Below are positions 8,498 through 18,900 of a stretch of DNA of 64,000 bases, piece by piece; within the stretch, counting starts at the first letter, position 1; each line of letters begins with the position of its first letter. The notes under the pieces are model-generated. The model searched no databases. It was given only the letters and a program-made list of their open reading frames with translations, and had not been told where the DNA came from. The position numbers and the translations under genes are program-made. The stretch is from Allopusillimonas ginsengisoli (lineage in GTDB: Bacteria; Pseudomonadota; Gammaproteobacteria; Burkholderiales; Burkholderiaceae_B). The stretch spans positions 1-64,000 of the forward strand of contig NZ_SDQE01000008.1 of assembly GCF_004153455.1 (NCBI RefSeq), in the 5' to 3' direction.

Positions 8498-9937
8498 ATG
8501 ACAGAATCCTCTTTTTCCGGGTGGCAACCCGTGCGCAATGGCAGCAAATCTCTGGTGAACCAGCTTGCGGACTCCCTGGCCCAACGCATCGAAACCCACG
8601 GCTTGCGGCCGGGCACCAAGCTGCCGTCAATCCGAGTCATGGCAGAACAGACCAAGGTCAGCCGTTTTACCGTGGTCGAGGCTTATGACAGGTTGGCAGC
8701 CCGCGGGCTCGTCCAGTCCAGGCGAGGCGCAGGATTTTATGTGAGTACACGATATGGCACAACACCCAGGCGCGACAGCACGCCTCAAAGCGACGCTGGC
8801 CGATTGCAGCCGCCCACCCCTATCGATGTCAGCTGGTTGTTGCGCAGCATTTTTCTTGAATCAACTTCAATATCCATGCCGGGCGGAGCCGGGCTGCTGC
8901 CAAGCTCGTGGCTGGACCCAGGCCTGGTTGCTGCGGCAGTGCGATCGGTGGGCCGAACAGCAAACAGCAGCCTCACGACCTACGGCTGCCCCACTGGCTT
9001 CGGGCCTCTGCGCCAACAACTGGCATCGCGTCTGCAGAATGAAGGCGTGCCAGCACATCCGGAGCACAATCTGCTCACCGCGAACGGCGTTACACATGCC
9101 ATGGACCTCGTTGCGCGCCTTTTCATCAAGCCTGGCGACACCGTCCTGGTGGAGGATCCGGCATGGTTCGTCATCTTCGGACGCCTGAGCGCCTTCGGCG
9201 CCCGACTGATAGGTGTGCCTCGCGGGCCCGAAGGCCCCGATATGGAACAGCTGGAAAGGCTCGCCGCACTGCACAAACCGCGCTTGTTCATCATCAACAG
9301 CAGCGTTCATAATCCGACCGGATTTACGCTATCGCCCGGGTCGGCCTACGATATTCTCCGCCTTGCTGAAAAACATGATTTCATGGTGGTCGAAGACGAC
9401 ACCTACCGCGAGCTTCATCCTGGCGGGGCCACACGCCTCGCGTCCCTGGATCAGCTTGACCGGGTGATACTGACCGGCGGTTTTTCCAAGATACTCGCCG
9501 CGAGCCTGAGGGTTGGCTATATTGCCGCCAACGCGGAAATCATACGAAAACTCACAGATCAAAAACTGTTGTCTGGCCTGACAAGCCCTGAGCTTGGCGA
9601 GCGTGTCGTACACCGGGTTTTGGCCGAGGGGCAATATCGCCGCCATGTGGAGCGCGTACGTGCCCGCGTCGACAAGGCACGCAGCCTATCCATCGCACGA
9701 CTGCAGGCGCTGGGGCTGGTTATCCCGCACGAGCCTCAGGCAGGCATGTTCATCTGGGCAGATTGCAAACGCGATACCGAAACGCTGGCCAGGGCTGCGG
9801 TAGACCAGGGTTTACTGCTTGCGCCAGGCACACTGTTTTCTCCTACCCAGGCGCCTTCGTCCATGATGCGCTTTTCGGTCGCCATGGCGGACAGCCCTAG
9901 CGCGTGGGAGACACTGGCCAATGTTTTGAGCATTTAA
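8498..9937 (+). CDS. MocR/PdxR-type GntR regulator with aminotransferase domain
   Basis: 479 residues. The N-terminal GntR winged helix (about 20-85: ADSLAQRIETHGLRPGTKLPSIR, then VSRFTVVEAYDRLAARGLV) is fused to a fold-type I aminotransferase domain. The PLP-binding lysine is in LTGGFSKILAASLRVGYIA (about 326-344), and YGCPTGFGPLRQQLA and VEDPAWF are also typical. Such proteins sense PLP or amino-acid adducts. Divergent arrangement with a LysE exporter suggests it controls amino acid efflux. Confidence 0.93.
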   Translation: MTESSFSGWQPVRNGSKSLVNQLADSLAQRIETHGLRPGTKLPSIRVMAEQTKVSRFTVVEAYDRLAARGLVQSRRGAGFYVSTRYGTTPRRDSTPQSDAGRLQPPTPIDVSWLLRSIFLESTSISMPGGAGLLPSSWLDPGLVAAAVRSVGRTANSSLTTYGCPTGFGPLRQQLASRLQNEGVPAHPEHNLLTANGVTHAMDLVARLFIKPGDTVLVEDPAWFVIFGRLSAFGARLIGVPRGPEGPDMEQLERLAALHKPRLFIINSSVHNPTGFTLSPGSAYDILRLAEKHDFMVVEDDTYRELHPGGATRLASLDQLDRVILTGGFSKILAASLRVGYIAANAEIIRKLTDQKLLSGLTSPELGERVVHRVLAEGQYRRHVERVRARVDKARSLSIARLQALGLVIPHEPQAGMFIWADCKRDTETLARAAVDQGLLLAPGTLFSPTQAPSSMMRFSVAMADSPSAWETLANVLSI

Positions 9938-9961
9938 AGCATCGGCCGGGCCCTGCATTGC

Positions 9962-11089
9962 CTACGCAATCTCGTCCAGCGCCTTTTCAAGATTGCCGAC
10001 GGTGCGATCAATGTTATGCAGCTTGTCCAACCCGAAGAGCCCTATGCGAAAGGTCTTGAAATCCGAGGGCTCATCACACTGCAGGGGAACGCCCGCCGCA
10101 GCCTGCAAGCCTGCGGCAGCAAATTTCTTGGCAGATTGTATGCCGTCGTCGACGGTATAGCTGACAACCACGCCTGGCGCCTCGAAGCCTTCGGCTGCCA
10201 CGCTTTTGAAACCCTTGTTGCGCAGTACCGCTCTCACCCTGTCGCCAAGCGCTTGCTGTTCGGCACAAACCTTGTCGAAACCATAGGCTTCTGTTTCTGC
10301 CATGACATCGCGCAAAATGGTGAGTGAGTCCGTTGGCATGGTGGCGTGATAGGCAAAACCGCCCTGCTCGTAAGCTTCCATGATTTGCAGCCACTTGCGC
10401 AAATCGCAAGCAAAGCTGGTGCTGACGGTCGCATCAATAATCTTGCGGGCCGACGCGCCCAGCATGACCAGCGCGCAGCAGGCAGAGGCTGTCCAGCCCT
10501 TTTGCGGCGCGCTGATCAGGACGTCCACCCCGGTGGCTTGCATATCCACCCAGATGGTGCCCGATGCGATGCAATCCAGAACAAACAGCCCGCCCTCCAC
10601 GTGAACCGCATCGGCCACCCGGCGCAGATAGTCGTTGGGCAAGAGGATGCCGGAGGCGGTTTCAACGTGGGGCGCAAACACGACATCGGGTTTCTCTGCC
10701 TTGATGGCGGCAATCACTTCTTCGATAGGGGCCGGCGCAAACGCGGCCTGACTCCCTTCGGCTACGGGGCGGGCTTTGAGGACGGTAGTCTCCGAGGGGA
10801 TCTGGCCCATGTCGAAGATCTGGCTCCAGCGATAACTGAACCAGCCGTTGCGCAACACCATGCAGCGCTTGCCCGTGGCAAACTGTCGCGCCACCGCCTC
10901 CATGCCGAACGTGCCGCTACCGGGCACCACTATGGCCGACTCGGCGTTATATACCTTCTTCAGTGTCCGGGAAATATCTTTCATGACTTCCTGGAACGTA
11001 TTCGACATATGATTGATGGCGCGGTCGGAGTACACCACAGAGTATTCCAGCAGGCCATCAGGATCGACATTGGGCAGTAAACCAGGCAC
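9962..11089 (-). CDS. Class V PLP-dependent aminotransferase (alanine-glyoxylate/serine-glyoxylate family)
   Basis: 375 residues. SAIVVPGSGTFGMEAV, the FVLDCIASGTIWVDM segment and the PLP lysine in LISAPQKGWTAS (about residue 197) place it in the alanine-glyoxylate aminotransferase group. The start is GTG at 11089 with CTGGAG six bases upstream. It follows a ThDP-dependent enzyme gene by 120 bases on the same strand, so the two may be one transcript. The amino donor and acceptor cannot be read from sequence. Confidence 0.87.
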   Translation of the reverse strand: MPGLLPNVDPDGLLEYSVVYSDRAINHMSNTFQEVMKDISRTLKKVYNAESAIVVPGSGTFGMEAVARQFATGKRCMVLRNGWFSYRWSQIFDMGQIPSETTVLKARPVAEGSQAAFAPAPIEEVIAAIKAEKPDVVFAPHVETASGILLPNDYLRRVADAVHVEGGLFVLDCIASGTIWVDMQATGVDVLISAPQKGWTASACCALVMLGASARKIIDATVSTSFACDLRKWLQIMEAYEQGGFAYHATMPTDSLTILRDVMAETEAYGFDKVCAEQQALGDRVRAVLRNKGFKSVAAEGFEAPGVVVSYTVDDGIQSAKKFAAAGLQAAAGVPLQCDEPSDFKTFRIGLFGLDKLHNIDRTVGNLEKALDEIA

Positions 11090-11209
11090 ATTCGTCTCCA
11101 GGAAATAGTAAATTAAACGAGGGCGGTATCGACGGGCTTTCGATAAGCAGTATCGCAGTATCGCGCGCTTTCCGGGCTTATGTCGACCCGCCCCTTTGGT
11201 GGATTGATT

Positions 11210-12748
11210 TTAGATCATCAATTCAATCAAAAATGGTCCGGCCCGGCTATAGCTGCTGGCCATGAGGTCTGCGCACTGCTCCATCGTCGTCGCGCGCTGA
11301 GCTTCCACCCCCATGCCGTTGGCCAAATGCACCCAGCTCAGACCCGGATTGCTCAAATCCAGCATGCTCATGGCGGTCGGCCCGGGCTCGGCGCCCACAC
11401 CCTTGTACTCGCCAATCAGAATGTTGTATTTATTGTTGTTGAGAATGATGGTGGTTACAGGCAATTGCTCGCGAGCCTGTGTCCACAGCGATTGCAGCGT
11501 GTACATGCCCGAGCCGTCGGCCTGCAGATTGATGACACGCCGCTGCTTGCCAGCCCCAATGGCAGCACCTGTGGCGAGCGGCATGCCGTTGCCAATGGCG
11601 CCGCCTACGGTGTGCAGCCAGTCGTGCGCGGGAGCCGCGTAGGTATGGGGATAGAAACCTCGACCGTACGATACGCTTTCATCTGCCACGATAGCCTCTT
11701 CGGGCATCAGGGCGGCAAGCGTGCGGGCCAGGCCCTCTGGCGTTGGGGCGCCGCTTGCTGGTTCCGGGCGCTCGCCCGGATCTGGAATCGGTACGCTCCC
11801 GACACTCAGCGCATCCGCCAGCGATTCAAGGGCCGCAAGCGAATTCTGATCGGGCCGGGCCAGCAGATGCAATTGCGCCTGTTCCTGATACTTGAACGCT
11901 GGCTTGCCCGGATACGCGAAAAAACCAACCGGCGGTTTAACGCCCACCAGCACAATGTGCTCGAATCGGCGCAATTTTTCGACCGCAGCATCTATGCCAT
12001 AGGGCACACGTTCAAGTTGCACGCGGCCGCGGCCGCGCGCAACCTGGGCGGTGGTGTAGTCTGTCATGAGCGCGGCGCCACAGGTTTGGGCGATACGCCA
12101 CGCCACCGCCTGGATGTCCAGCGAGACGCGCCGGCCACCGAGCAGGATCAATACATTCTTGCTCGACCGCAACGCGCTGGCCGCATGCTCGACGACGGAT
12201 GGATCAACGCCGGCAGGCTGAGGAACCGTCAACGGTTCCGCCACAATGCCACCTTCATCCCAGGAGGTGTCCGAAGGCAGAATCAAGGTCGCGATCTGGC
12301 CGGCGGTACAGGCCGCCTGCACCGCCACTGCCGCGTCGCGGCCCACATCTTGAGCACGCGAACTGGTTCTGACCCAACTGGAGGCCGTACGCGCCAATGC
12401 TTCGGTATCCGCAGTAAGCGGTGCATCAAGCGGACGATGGTAGGTGGCCTGATCACCCACGATATTGACCATGCCACTGTATGCGCGGCGAGCGTTGTGC
12501 AGGTTCGCCAGTCCATTGGACAACCCCGGTCCGCAATGCAGCAGGGTGCAGGCAGGTTTGCCGGCGATACGGAAATAGCCATCGGCCATCCCGGTCACGA
12601 TATTTTCTTGAAGCCCCAGTACGCAATGCATGCCTGGAATCTGATCGAGCGCAGCCACAAAATGCATTTCGCTCGTGCCCGGATTAGAAAAACATGTATC
12701 CACACCCGCATTCAACAACGTCTTGACCAGACTCTTGGCGCCATTCAT
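11210..12748 (-). CDS. Thiamine-diphosphate-dependent enzyme, acetolactate synthase large-subunit-like
   Basis: 512 residues from ATG 12748, preceded by TAAGGG. There are three ThDP domains: an N-terminal PYR domain with catalytic Glu 48 (GLQENIVTGMADGYFR), a middle domain, and a C-terminal PP domain with the cofactor motif ADGSGMY (about 405) through ILNNNKY. It is shorter than biosynthetic IlvB and has no regulatory subunit beside it, so it may instead be a 2-oxoacid decarboxylase or carboligase. It is probably co-transcribed with the downstream aminotransferase. Confidence 0.85.
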   Translation of the reverse strand: MNGAKSLVKTLLNAGVDTCFSNPGTSEMHFVAALDQIPGMHCVLGLQENIVTGMADGYFRIAGKPACTLLHCGPGLSNGLANLHNARRAYSGMVNIVGDQATYHRPLDAPLTADTEALARTASSWVRTSSRAQDVGRDAAVAVQAACTAGQIATLILPSDTSWDEGGIVAEPLTVPQPAGVDPSVVEHAASALRSSKNVLILLGGRRVSLDIQAVAWRIAQTCGAALMTDYTTAQVARGRGRVQLERVPYGIDAAVEKLRRFEHIVLVGVKPPVGFFAYPGKPAFKYQEQAQLHLLARPDQNSLAALESLADALSVGSVPIPDPGERPEPASGAPTPEGLARTLAALMPEEAIVADESVSYGRGFYPHTYAAPAHDWLHTVGGAIGNGMPLATGAAIGAGKQRRVINLQADGSGMYTLQSLWTQAREQLPVTTIILNNNKYNILIGEYKGVGAEPGPTAMSMLDLSNPGLSWVHLANGMGVEAQRATTMEQCADLMASSYSRAGPFLIELMI

Positions 12749-12905
12749 GAACAAAACCCTTACGTGAATAGATTGAAACTTGACCAGCGGCATGAAACGG
12801 CTGATGTCAACCAGCACACAGCATCTTGCACATGCCAACATCGATCATACCGCTTGGCAGGATTCCAGGCAGAGAACAGCGCTGCACCCCTCGGGCCGGG
12901 CCAGA

Positions 12906-15900
12906 TCACAAGATAATAGAAACGGTGTGGTGCTCACCGTCGAGCGGCAGATGCAGGGAGCCATTCACGTTATTGACCGTGACGCCATCGACCTTGGCAT
13001 CAACCACGCCCGACCCACGGCCACTTCCATTGTCCACCAGGATGTCGTAGCGGGCGGCATCAACGACAACCGTCGCCTCAAAGCCCGGCCAGGCGACCGG
13101 AATACACGGATGCAGCACCAAGAACTCCCCTTCTCTGCGGATACCAAGAATCCCCTCAATGCCAGCCTGATACATCCAGCCTGCCGACCCGGTGTACCAC
13201 GTCCATCCACCCCGCCCGATATGCGGATCAACTGAGTACACATCTGCCGCAACGACATAAGGTTCGACCTTGTAGCGCTGCACTTCTTCATCGTTGCGCG
13301 CATGATTGATCGGATTGAGCAGCGCATAGAGCGCGGCAGCGCTGTCGCCATCCTTCAGTTTTGCATAGGCCAGCACGGCCCACATGGCAGCATGCGTGTA
13401 CTGCCCGCCATTCTCGCGCAAACCCGGCGGGTAGCCTTGGATGTAGCCCGGATCCCGGAGGTTGTGATCAAAGGGAGGAGTAAACAATTTTGCGATGCGA
13501 TCCTCCTGGCTGACCAGATGACTATCCAGGCTGGCCATGGCGATCGCTGCTCGCTCAGGGTCCGCCGCTCCCGACAACACCGCCCACGTCTGCGCAATGG
13601 AATCGATCCTGCAGGCTTCGCTCTGGCTCGATCCCAGCCAGGCGCCATCATCGAATGTGGCGCGGCGGTACCACTGCCCATCCCAGGCGCTATCCTCAAT
13701 CGCCTGGCGCAGTTTCCGGGCATGATCCCGCCATGCTTGCGTCCGGGCGGGATCACGTTCTCGCACCATAGGTTCGAACAGGCCAATAGCCCTCAACAAC
13801 AACCAGCCCAGCCATACACTCTCGCCCTTGCCTTGCGCACCGACTCGGCTCATGCCATCGTTCCAGTCACCTGTACCGATAAGAGGAAGGCCGTGCTCAC
13901 CGGTAAGCGCCATGCACTGGTCCAGCGCGCGGGCGCAGTGCTCGAACAGCGAAGCGGTTTCTCCGGCGATCGTGGGCTGAAAGAAGGCATCGTGCTCTTG
14001 CTCCATCAGAAGCGGGCCTTCCAGAAAACCTACTTCTACGTCCAATACCGCCTTATCGCCGGAACGTTCGACGTAACGCGCCGCAGCGTAGGCCAGCCAG
14101 ACCCGATCATCAGAAATGCGGGTCCGCACGCCTTGACCAGACTGGGGAAGCCACCAGTGCTGAACATCACCTTCAACAAACTGACGAGAGGCTGCTCTGA
14201 GCAACTGCTCGCGAGGAGCTTCCGGCATGGAGAAGGTCAATGCCATGCTGTCCTGCAATTGATCGCGAAACCCATACGCCCCACTGGACTGATAAAAGCC
14301 CGACCGCGCCCACAGGCGACACGAAATGGTCTGGTACAGCAGCCAGCCATTCAAAAGAATGTCCATGGCGCGATCTGGGGTCTTGACCTGCACCGCGCCC
14401 AACAATGTCTTCCATCTTGCCTTGACTGCATCGAGGACCACGTCCAGGTCAGCGTCACGATAACGAGCCACCAACGCGCTGGCCTCCGCGGCAGAACCAC
14501 ACTGCCCCAGGAAAGCCACCACCTCAATTGAGGCCCCCGCTTCCAGTTCGATGACACAACTCAGTGCGGCGCATGGATCCAGCGCCGCACCGCAACGACC
14601 AGACAAGGGCTCCGAGCCTGCCAATGCGCCCGGCCGCGCCAAGTCGCCGTTATCACCCAGGAACTCGCGCCGGTCAGCGGTCCATGTGGTCTGTTGTCCC
14701 GCCAGATCCGCAAAGGCAAGGCGATCCGCGAAACCGGTGCTCCAGGGATTGCGTGCAAAGATCGCACCCGACTGCGCATCCAGGTTGGTCAGCAGAAACG
14801 GTGCGCAAGCGCTGCGCGACGCCCCCAGCACCCATTCTACGTAGGCAGTGACAGACAGACGGCGCCGCTTGCCGGAAAGATTGCTCAGCCTGAGGCGGGA
14901 GATCTTGATGGGATCCTCGGGCGCGACGTATTGTGTAAGCGACGTCGCAATGCCATTGTGCTCATGCGCGAAAGTGCTGTAGCCAAAACCGTGGCGCGCC
15001 TGATAGCTCCCTTCACCGCGTATCGGCAGCGCGGTCGGGCTCCAGAGATCACCACTTGCTTCGTCGCGGATATAGATCACTTCCCCGGGGGTATCCATGA
15101 CCGGATCGTTGGACCACGGCGTCAATTGATTTTCGCGGCTGTTCGCGAACCAGGTGTAGCCACTGCCTTCAGCAGATACTTGAAAGCCGAACTGAGGGTT
15201 GGCCACAACATTGATCCAGGGCATGGGCGTGGTCAGATTCCCGCGGAGCGTAACGACGTACTCGCATCCCTGCTTGTCAAAGCCTCCCAGGCCATTGAAA
15301 TATTCGAGATCCTGCGAGGCGGGCGCCGGTGGCAGGCTGGTCATCAGAGGCGGCGGCCGGGACGCGAACACCGGTTTCGCCCGCGTGGAGGCCTCCGCAA
15401 TGCGGGCCAACTGCTCGCTTACCTGTCCGTGCCGCGCTTGCAAAACAATTCGTGCAATAGACTGAATCAGCTCCCGACCCTGCACATTCATGAGATCAGC
15501 CCGCAACGCGTATACGGCGCCCTTGGCCAACTCCTTGCCGAACCGCGGACGGGCCTGGCTGCTGCGCACCGACGTCTCGATCGCGTTCTGCAAGTCCTGA
15601 ACGTAGGACGAAGAGCGTTCGTTGATGATGACCAGATCTACGGCCAGCCGTTTCATCCGCCAGTATTCATGCGCACGCAGCATTTGTCTTAGCAGCGCCA
15701 TGTCCTGCACATCGTCTATGCGCACCAGGACAATCGGCAGATCGCCCGAGATTCCGTAATGCCATAGCCCCGACTGGCTGCCCGCGCCACGAATGATGAC
15801 GTCGGATGGCACCCTGAATCGCGAATCGGGATATAACAGTGCGGCCGCGAGCCGCTGAAACGCGGCAGCCTCTTCGGCCTGCATGCCCAGGTGCCGCAGT

Positions 15901-18900
15901 TGAACCTGAGCCTGCGTCCAGGCCAGTGTTCTGGCTCGCCCAAAAGCGCTGCGATCATGGTGCTTGTCGACCAGGTCCAGCAATTCCTCCCGCGAAGCAG
16001 CTACCAGGGTCCAGAACGCCAGCCTGGCAGCCTGGCCGGGTTTCACGCGGACCCGATACCGCAATGAAAACACCGGATCCAGAACCGTACCGACGGTAGC
16101 TGTCAGAGGTCGGCCCTGCGCCAGCACATCAGGCATCTGGCCACCATGCCCGCGCGAGGCAAAGCGCGCTCTGTCGGTCTCATACTGAACCGCCTCCATC
16201 ACATCGCCTTCGACGACGGCGAAATGCGCGACCCACATGCCAGCCTCGTCCGGAGACCTGACCCGCCGCGTGGCAATCAATGCGGAGAATTCCGGCAGAA
16301 ACTCGGTGACAACAAACATCTTGGAAAATGCGGGATGGGCCCGGTCTGAGGCGGGCGTGGCGAGCACCAGCTCGGCATAAGACGTAATCTCTATTTCGCG
16401 CGAACGACGCCCGCTGTTGACCAAGGAAACCTGCCGCACTTCCCCATCGTCCTCGCCCGACACCAGGATTTGCGTCGTCGTGACCAGCGAACCGTCGCGC
16501 CGCATGAATTCAACACGGTCTTCGGAAAATCCGATCTGCATTTGCGGCGTATCCAACCATGCAGGCTGCGGCGTGGACGACCACACTTGCCCGGTGTGGG
16601 GGTCACGCAAGAAAATATAGGATCCCCAGTTATCCCGGGTTGCATCCTCGCGCCAGCGCGTCACCGCCATGTCGCGCCATCGGCTGTAACCCGCGCCCGC
16701 GGCTGTCAGCATGACGCTGTAGCGTCCATTGGATAGCAAATGCGTATGCGGTGGACCCGGCGGCAGGCTATCGAAGCGACGCATTGCCACCGAGGCAACG
16801 TCCGCCAGAATAGTGGACGCCCTGACCTCTTCCGCGCGCGGATGTGCCACGGCGACATCTCTCGGAACACGCTCCTGCAGCAAGAGGTCGCACGCCTGGA
16901 TCATGGGTTCGCGATGAAAGCGGGCACGCATTTCTCCATCGTGCAATGCATTCGCAATCGCAACAATCGTCATGCCCTGGTGATGAGCCATGAAGTTTCG
17001 GACAATCGCCACGCGCTGATCTTCACGCAGGCGAGCAGGTGTATAGTCCAGCGCCTCATGAAAACCGTAACGCCCCTGTGCGCCAGCCTGCGCCAGCCGC
17101 TGGAAATTCTGCCGCGCGGCTTCAGGGTCGACCATGGCAGCCAGACCGGTGGCATAAGGTGCCACCACCTTGTCTTCTGACAGGCCGCGCTTCAGACCGA
17201 GCCCAGGCACGCCGAAATTCAAATACTGATAGGTAAAATCGAGATCACGGGCGTTATAGGCGGACTCCGAGAATCCCCAAGGGATGCCCAGCGATGCGGC
17301 ATAGTCCTGCTGGCGCTGAACGATAAGCCGATTGGTCTGCTCCAGCAGGCTGCCTACTGGCGCGCGCATGACCAATGAAGGCATCAGGTATTCAAACATT
17401 GAGCCCGACCACGATATCAGCGCAGACCCATGGCCTATCGGTGTCGAGGTGCGCCCCAGGCGAAGCCAGTGGCGAGTTGGCACATCGCCTTTTGCGATCG
17501 CGAACAGGCTCGCCAATCGCGACTCCGAGGCCAGCAGATCGTAGCAGCTCGAATCCAATCGGTTATCGACCAGCGAGTACCCGATCGAGAGCAACTTGCG
17601 GTCCGGATCCAGCAGAAATGAAAAGTCCATGGCCAGGGCCATTTCACGCGCACCAGACGCCAGCGCCCGCAAACGTTGATTCAGCGCCTGCGCGCCGCCA
17701 TTGGCAGCAATGAGATCGCGACCATGTTCACGCACTTCACTCCGCAGCGCACTCGTCCAAAACACCAGATCGCCGATGGATTCATCCGCGGGCACCGGCA
17801 CCAGTTCCTGGGCCAGCACGACCGTTTTCTCGGCCTGGCGACCCAGCGAAGGCAGCAAGGATTCGATCGGCTGAAGCCCCTGGAGCTGCGCGTCAATTTC
17901 ATCAAAAATCGCCACCAGCCGCGCGTTTCGTTCGCCCCCCGCAATCGCCAGACCATTCAGTGCCTCGCGCGCGAGGAAAAGACTGTCCTGCATGCCGGTG
18001 TTCGCCTGCGGAGCACAAAAATCATCGACCCATGCCTCGCAGGCATTGGCCAGCGTCAGCAGGTGGCCAGCCAGATTGCCACTGTCGACCGACGACACAT
18101 AGGCTGGCGGCAAGACACGCAAATCGTCCGTGGCGTACCAGTTGAAGAAATGCCCGTTGTAACGCTCCAGCCTGTGCATGGTCGCCAAGGTAGCCTCGAG
18201 ACGCTCCACAGTCTGCAAGGTGCCCATCCAGCCAAAATCCCGCGCAGCGACCATCGACAGCAGATACAGGCCCATGTTGGTGGGCGAGGTTCGGCGTGCC
18301 AGCACTGGACGTGGCGTTTCCTGAAAATTATCAGGCGGCAGCATGTGATCGTCCGAGGTCACAAAGGTTTCGAAATAGCGCCAGGTATGGCGCGCCGTGC
18401 GCCTCAGAAATCTGGCGGTGTCTGCGGACACATGCAGGCGGGCTGCCAGCACGCGCGGGCGACTGACCCACCAGGCTATGGCCGGCGCAGCCAGCCATAG
18501 CGTCAAAAACAGAAGAACCAGAGGCCATGACGTGGGCGTCAAGCTCAGCACGACAAACGCAAGCGCGACCGACAGCATCATGCCTTGCCGCATCAACCAA
18601 ACAAAACCCACTACGCTCAATCGCGCATGGCCTGCAGACTGAGCAGCCGTTGTCCACTCCAGCAAGTGGCGACGCGTCACAAACAGCCGCCACATGCTGC
18701 GCACAATCGCATCCATCATTTTCCATGCGCTGTCCGCCAGAAAAATGAAGGAAAGCAGCGTTTGCGCGCCCGCCAACTGCAAATCGCTCAGAAAAACCGA
18801 CATCCGGTTGCCAAACAGCACTCCGCCGCGCCGGGAGAACACGGAACTGAAAGCCGACAGGACGGCTGGGAGCGCCACGCAGGCGATCAGAATCAGCGTG

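Noticed and set aside
11180-12916. Long open frame on the plus strand opposite the ThDP enzyme
   Set aside because: The antisense frame is open because of GC-skewed codons; the minus strand carries a complete ThDP enzyme with all cofactor motifs. The antisense protein has low-complexity Arg/Gln/Gly composition and no start signal.
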